A DNA stretch of 64,000 bases from positions 6,696,001 through 6,760,000 of the forward strand of contig NZ_CP028369.1 of the NCBI RefSeq assembly GCF_003032475.1, read 5' to 3'. Of this stretch, positions 60,013 to 64,000 are shown in pieces. The notes beneath the pieces are model-generated. The model did not search any database and was not told the DNA's origin. It worked only from the letters and a program-made list of their open reading frames with translations. Made by a program: the position numbers and the translations under genes. This DNA is from Streptomyces sp. P3. Its GTDB lineage: Bacteria > Actinomycetota > Actinomycetes > Streptomycetales > Streptomycetaceae. Each line of letters starts with the position of its first letter. Position 1 is the first letter of the stretch.

Positions 60013-62828
60013 GAGCGGTCGGCGGGCGGGGTCGGGTTCTTGGCGGCGCCCGCGGCGGTCACCGGCGGGCCGGGGGTCTCCTCGGCGGTCGTCTTCCGAG
60101 GATCGGACGGCGGCCGGCCGGCGTCGGCGTGCGCCCGCAGCGTGCCGCGCTGGAATCCGGCGAGGGACGACGCGGCGCGCTCTGCGGTGAAGTCGTCCGG
60201 GACACGGTCGTCCTCGACGGTGTCGGCGCACGACGCGTCCTCGCGCAGTTCGTCCGCGAGGCTGGTCTGCGGGATCCGGCGCGGCAGCGGGGTGAGGCCG
60301 CCGGGGCGGGAGCCGGCGGCGGGCGCGCCGGCCGCGCCGGCGGAAGGTTCGTGCGCCCGGCCGGAGGTGTTGCGGACCGGCAGGGGGGACGGGGTCCGGT
60401 CTCCGGGCCGGCCGTCGTCCCGGCTGCGGTCCCGGTCCGGGGCGACGCGGTTGGGGTTCCCGCCGTGGCCGTCCCGCTCCGGGTCCTGGCCGGGAACGGG
60501 GGACGCGTCCTCGTCGGGCCGGGGCCGGCCGTGCCCGTTCTCCCCGCCGGACACGCTCCGCGCTCCCTTCGGGGACTCGTCCGCGGCAGCGAGGCCCTCG
60601 CGCGGCACACCGGGGCCGCCGTGCGCCGCAGGGGGAGCCGTGCGCGCCGCGTGGGGGGAGTGCGCCGGCTCCCCGCCGACGGCTTCCCGCGCGTCGTCGT
60701 GCCCCTCGCGCGCCGGGCCCGGCGCACCCTGCCCCGGGGGCGGGTCGTCGGCCTCTCCCCGGCCGGCGCCGGCCTCCGTCTCCGCTTCCGCCTCCGCCTC
60801 CGATTCCGTCGCAGTCGCAGTCGCAGCCTCGGCCACGGGTCCGGCGGACGTCGCCGCGCGGGAGATCCCGACAGCCGGGTCCTCGGGGTCCGGGGACTCG
60901 CGGACCACGACCTCGTGCGGCAGCAGCACGATCGCGGTGGTGCCGCCGTACGGCGAGGAGCGCAGGGTCACGCCGATGCCGTGCCGGGTCGCCAGCCGGG
61001 CGATCACGAACATGCCCAGCCGCAGGTCGTCGGCGAGCGCCACCACGTCGAACTGGGGAGGGACCGCCAGTTGCGCGTTGAACGAGGCGTAGTCCTCCGC
61101 CGACATGCCCAGGCCGCGGTCCTCGACCTCGATCGCGAGCCCCCTGGCGACCAGTGTGGCCCGCACCCCGACCGGGCCGGGCGCCGGCGAGTAGGAGGTC
61201 GCGTTGTCGATGAGCTCGGCGAGCAGATGGATGACGTCCGCCACGGCGGGCGGCGCGATGCACACCTCCTCCTCCGTGTGCACCTCCACCCGCCGGTACT
61301 CGGCGACCTCCCCGACGGCGCTGCGCAGGATGTCGGTGAGCGCCACCGGCTCCGACCAGCTGCGCCCGGGCCGGCCGCCACTGATGATGACGAGGTTCTC
61401 CTCGTAGCGGCGCAACTGGCTCGCCGTGGAGTCCAGTTCGTACAGACCGGCGAGGACGTCCGGGTCCTGGTGCCGGCGCTCCAGTGCGTCGAGCTTGCTG
61501 AGCTGGAGGTTGACCAGGTTCTGGCTCTGCCGGGCGATACCGAGGATGACCTTCTCGAAGCCGCGCCGGGTGTCGGCGAGTTCCACCGCGGTGAGCACGG
61601 CGGTGCGCTGCGCCGTGTTGAACGCCTTGGCCACCTGGCCGAGTTCGTCGCCACCGTAGTCCAGTGGCGGGGTCTCGGCGTCCACGTCGACGGTCTCCCC
61701 GCGGTCCAGCCGGGCCACCACGTCCGGCAGCCGCTCGTGCGCCAGACTCAGCGTGGCCATGCGCAGTCCGCGCAGCCGCCGGGACAGCGACCGGGTGATC
61801 CGCCACGACATGCCGACGCACAGCAGCAGGGCGACGAGACCGCCGGCGCTCAGCGAGGCGGCGGTGAGGAGCAGCCCGTGCGCTTCGTCCGCGCTGCGCT
61901 GCAGCAGGTGCGCGGTCTGCTGCCGGATCAGCTTCTCGTACGCGTCGGAGACGTCGATCAGGGCGGCGCGCCACTCCTTCTGCACGTCCGGCAGCGCGAT
62001 CTGGCCGTTCTCGCCCTGCTTCGTCCGGGCAGCGAGCACCTTGTCCTCGACGGCCTCCAGTGTCTGCCACTGGTAACTCGTCAGGATCTCCTCGGTCTGC
62101 GCCTTCGCGGCGCCGGTCAGCGAGGGCACGATCTGGTCCTGCACCAGCCAGCGCCGGCTGTTCACCAGCTGTGCGAACTCGGCCCACGCCTTGTCGTCCA
62201 TCCGCCCCGCGGGCCCGGCCAGCGTCAGGTTCAGGTCCTCCTCGGAGACCAGCTCGGCCGCGTGTTCGAGGGCGATGAGCGGGCCGGCCTGCGAGGTGAG
62301 GTCGCCGTCGTCGACCTGGGACAGCTCCTGGAAGGCGTGGATCTGGTCGTCGATGATCGAGGTGTACTGGTCCAGTGCCTGTGCGGCGGTGATGTCGACC
62401 GGGGCGTCCACCTGACCACGGTAGTACTCGAGGCTGCTCACCGAGGCGACGACCGAGTAAAGCCGGTCCCGGACGCGGGCGGGCGCCCGCTGGATGTCGT
62501 CCGCGTGCGCGACCAGTTTGGCGACCGCCACGTCCGTCTTCGCGCGCTGGGCCTCCAGCGCGGGCCGGGAACCCGCGGGCCGCGAGGTCAGCCACACCGC
62601 CGACAGGCTGCGTTCCCGCTGCAGGGCGAGCGTCGCCTCGGTGCCCATGGCGCCGGTGGAGCGGCTCAGTTCGGTCTGCTCGCGCAGCCGCAGTCCCTCC
62701 GAGAACATCTGTGTCGTCGTCACACCCCACATGGCGGCCAGGGTGACGCTGGGCACCAGTGCGAGAAGGAACAGTGAGAGACGTATGGAGCCGAGACGGC
62801 GGCGCCGGGCACCTGTCCGTGGAGACAT
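60009..62828 (-). CDS. cvnA: Conservon sensor kinase (CvnA), second cluster
   Basis: A 939-residue sensor: membrane segment 1 (IRLSLFLLALVPSVTLAAMW), extracytoplasmic helical NIT-type domain (about 45-300; TLALQRERSLSAVWLTSRPA), membrane segment 2 (LLLTAASLSAGGLVALLLCV), HAMP, then an ATPase domain with LLAELIDNATSYSPAPGP and DRGLGMSAEDY, then a long disordered Pro/Ala/Glu tail with an (Glu/Ala) repeat. ATG at 62828. It lies 47 bp after the binding-lipoprotein gene in the same direction, so both are probably cotranscribed. Confidence 0.92.
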   Translation of the reverse strand: MSPRTGARRRRLGSIRLSLFLLALVPSVTLAAMWGVTTTQMFSEGLRLREQTELSRSTGAMGTEATLALQRERSLSAVWLTSRPAGSRPALEAQRAKTDVAVAKLVAHADDIQRAPARVRDRLYSVVASVSSLEYYRGQVDAPVDITAAQALDQYTSIIDDQIHAFQELSQVDDGDLTSQAGPLIALEHAAELVSEEDLNLTLAGPAGRMDDKAWAEFAQLVNSRRWLVQDQIVPSLTGAAKAQTEEILTSYQWQTLEAVEDKVLAARTKQGENGQIALPDVQKEWRAALIDVSDAYEKLIRQQTAHLLQRSADEAHGLLLTAASLSAGGLVALLLCVGMSWRITRSLSRRLRGLRMATLSLAHERLPDVVARLDRGETVDVDAETPPLDYGGDELGQVAKAFNTAQRTAVLTAVELADTRRGFEKVILGIARQSQNLVNLQLSKLDALERRHQDPDVLAGLYELDSTASQLRRYEENLVIISGGRPGRSWSEPVALTDILRSAVGEVAEYRRVEVHTEEEVCIAPPAVADVIHLLAELIDNATSYSPAPGPVGVRATLVARGLAIEVEDRGLGMSAEDYASFNAQLAVPPQFDVVALADDLRLGMFVIARLATRHGIGVTLRSSPYGGTTAIVLLPHEVVVRESPDPEDPAVGISRAATSAGPVAEAATATATESEAEAEAETEAGAGRGEADDPPPGQGAPGPAREGHDDAREAVGGEPAHSPHAARTAPPAAHGGPGVPREGLAAADESPKGARSVSGGENGHGRPRPDEDASPVPGQDPERDGHGGNPNRVAPDRDRSRDDGRPGDRTPSPLPVRNTSGRAHEPSAGAAGAPAAGSRPGGLTPLPRRIPQTSLADELREDASCADTVEDDRVPDDFTAERAASSLAGFQRGTLRAHADAGRPPSDPRKTTAEETPGPPVTAAGAAKNPTPPADRS

Positions 62829-62875
62829 AGTCGTCCTAGGGCGATCAGCGGGGGGAGGGGGCGGTCGAAGACGGG

Positions 62876-63883
62876 TCAGCGGGTTCCTGCGGCGGCCAGG
62901 CGGGCGACGTCGGAGACGTTGGTCTTCGTGACGAAGGCCGGGCCGGTCAGCACGGGCGCGACGCCGCCGCCGCTGACGTTGCCGTTGGTCCTGTGGAGCC
63001 ACAGCCCGTCCACGGCCAGATACCCCTGCAGGTAGGGCTGTTGGTCCACCGCGAACTGCACGTGACCGTCGCGGACGGCGGTGACCAGGTCCTTGTCGAG
63101 GTCGAAGGTGGCGACCTCGGCCTTGCTGCCGGCCTCGTCGGCCGCCCGCACCGCGGCGAGCGCGAACTGCGCGCCGAGGGTGATGATCTCGTCGATGTCG
63201 GGGTCCTGCCGCAGCCGGGTCGTCAGCGCGGCGGTCGTGGCGTCCATGTCCGTCCCGTCGACGTAGAGCATCCGGGTCTCACCGTCGAAGGTCTTCTTCA
63301 CGCCCGCGCAGCGCGCCTCCAGCGCGACGTTTCCCTGCTCGTGGATGACGCACAGGGCGTGTCTCACCCGCAGGGCGTCGAGCTTGTCGCCGACGGCGCG
63401 GCCCGCCACGCTCTCGTCCTGGCCGAAGTACTCCAGGAGCCCCAGCGAACGCCAGGCGTCGATACCGGAGTTGAGGCCGACGACAGGTATGCCCGCCGCC
63501 TTGGCCTCGGCCACCGGACTCCTCATGGCCTGCGGTTTGGCCAGGGTCACGGCGATGCCGTCGACGTGCTCGCGGATCGCCTCCCGCACCAGTTCGGCCT
63601 GTCCGGCGGGGTCGGAGTCGCTGGTGTAGGTCAGATCGACGCCGTCCTTGGCGGCCGCCGCCTGCGCCCCCCTGCGCACCAGCTCCCAGAAGGGATCCTT
63701 CGCGGCGCCGTGGGTGACCAGGGCGACCTTGAGCCGGCCACTCGCGCCGGCCGCCCCGTCCGCGCCGGACGATGCGGCGCCGGTGCAGCCGGCGAGCAGG
63801 AGGCAGCAGGCCGCGGCGAGGGCGGCCAGACGCAGGGTTGCGCCGGGACACGGACCGGCGGGAGCGGGGACGGGAGTGTTCAT
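62876..63883 (-). CDS. RbsB-type sugar-binding lipoprotein, orphan, upstream of the second conservon
   Basis: A 335-residue lipoprotein (lipobox LLLAGCT) with a type I periplasmic-binding fold of the ribose/LacI-like cluster: LKVALVTHGAAKDPFWELVR, GIAVTLAKPQAMRSPVAEAK, GIPVVGLNSGIDAW, IDEIITLGAQFALAAVRAAD, QFAVDQQPYLQGYLAVDGLW. No permease or ATPase genes are adjacent; the next gene downstream (47 bp) is the conservon sensor kinase. A role as ligand receptor for that kinase is therefore suggested rather than transport. ATG at 63883 with GAGGTG upstream at long spacing. The gene is complete. Confidence 0.88.
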   Translation of the reverse strand: MNTPVPAPAGPCPGATLRLAALAAACCLLLAGCTGAASSGADGAAGASGRLKVALVTHGAAKDPFWELVRRGAQAAAAKDGVDLTYTSDSDPAGQAELVREAIREHVDGIAVTLAKPQAMRSPVAEAKAAGIPVVGLNSGIDAWRSLGLLEYFGQDESVAGRAVGDKLDALRVRHALCVIHEQGNVALEARCAGVKKTFDGETRMLYVDGTDMDATTAALTTRLRQDPDIDEIITLGAQFALAAVRAADEAGSKAEVATFDLDKDLVTAVRDGHVQFAVDQQPYLQGYLAVDGLWLHRTNGNVSGGGVAPVLTGPAFVTKTNVSDVARLAAAGTR

Positions 63884-64000
63884 GGGGGGCTGCACCTCGC
63901 TGGGCGGCAGAGCAGGAGGACGGGGCGAGCGCCGCCGGAACGCAGGGGTGTGCACCGGCGGAGGACGTGCGTTGGCTCGGAGCCAACCGCGTGTGACCAC

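Overview
The window is a high-GC actinobacterial chromosome segment, almost certainly Streptomyces. The signs are very strong G/C bias at third codon positions, many GTG starts with GGAGG-type ribosome sites, dense 4-bp stop/start overlaps, Ala/Pro-rich linkers, two conservon (cvnABCD) operons, an actinobacterial coproporphyrin-type haem gene set, and a sugar ABC importer without its own ATPase (Streptomyces normally use a shared MsiK-type ATPase). From memory the gene order resembles the fadA-hemE-hemQ-murC part of the S. coelicolor chromosome arm. No tRNA, rRNA or CRISPR was seen.

Layout. 1-979: 5' part of a thiolase gene (fadA) leaving the window. 1137-7887: a mannoside locus, with beta-mannosidase plus a LacI regulator on the minus strand and a lipoprotein plus two permeases on the plus strand; inverted AACCGGT-type sites lie between them. 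7973-18596: RNase D-like protein, orphan LuxR-type regulator, DUF3000 protein, hemE, rhomboid protease, a CoA-disulfide-reductase-like flavoprotein, a DUF4349 lipoprotein, and cgoX(hemY)-hemQ, which with hemE supply most of the late haem steps. 18682-29926: mostly single genes: secreted peptidase, DUF4142 protein, a DUF692/MNIO enzyme fusion with an expanded 39-bp repeat, PTH2, a two-gene ABC exporter, a zinc-ribbon peptide, a polysaccharide deacetylase, a PhoX-like protein and an SPFH protein. 30041-32163: SulP transporter and beta-carbonic anhydrase, overlapping. 32848-38782: zapE, a RibD-C reductase, an unknown gene, murC, msrB and a lipid-flippase-like membrane protein.

39352-44175 is a redox module: a two-component system divergent from a membrane flavocytochrome reductase, an FMN-binding protein with a flavinylation motif, and an ApbE flavin transferase. 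44831-47360 holds an OpuC-type quaternary-amine importer (ATPase and two permeases). Its binding-protein gene lies 6 kb away at 53508, followed by an unusual histidine-ammonia-lyase-like gene. The intervening block carries a truncated IS5-type transposase, a small membrane-protein gene and the first conservon (48532-53122), so this looks like an operon split by insertion. After a GH43/AbfB arabinanase-like protein and an ankyrin protein comes the second conservon (58607-62828), directly preceded by a sugar-binding-type lipoprotein (62876-63883) with no permease.

Most interesting: (1) the orphan binding lipoprotein joined to a conservon, which resembles LuxP-LuxQ/TorT-TorS signalling; (2) the MNIO fusion with in-frame 39-bp repeats whose opposite strand reads as a Cys-rich repeat; (3) the ammonia-lyase homologue lacking the Ala-Ser-Gly cofactor triad, next to a betaine-type importer; (4) the flavinylated trans-membrane electron-transfer module with its own two-component system.
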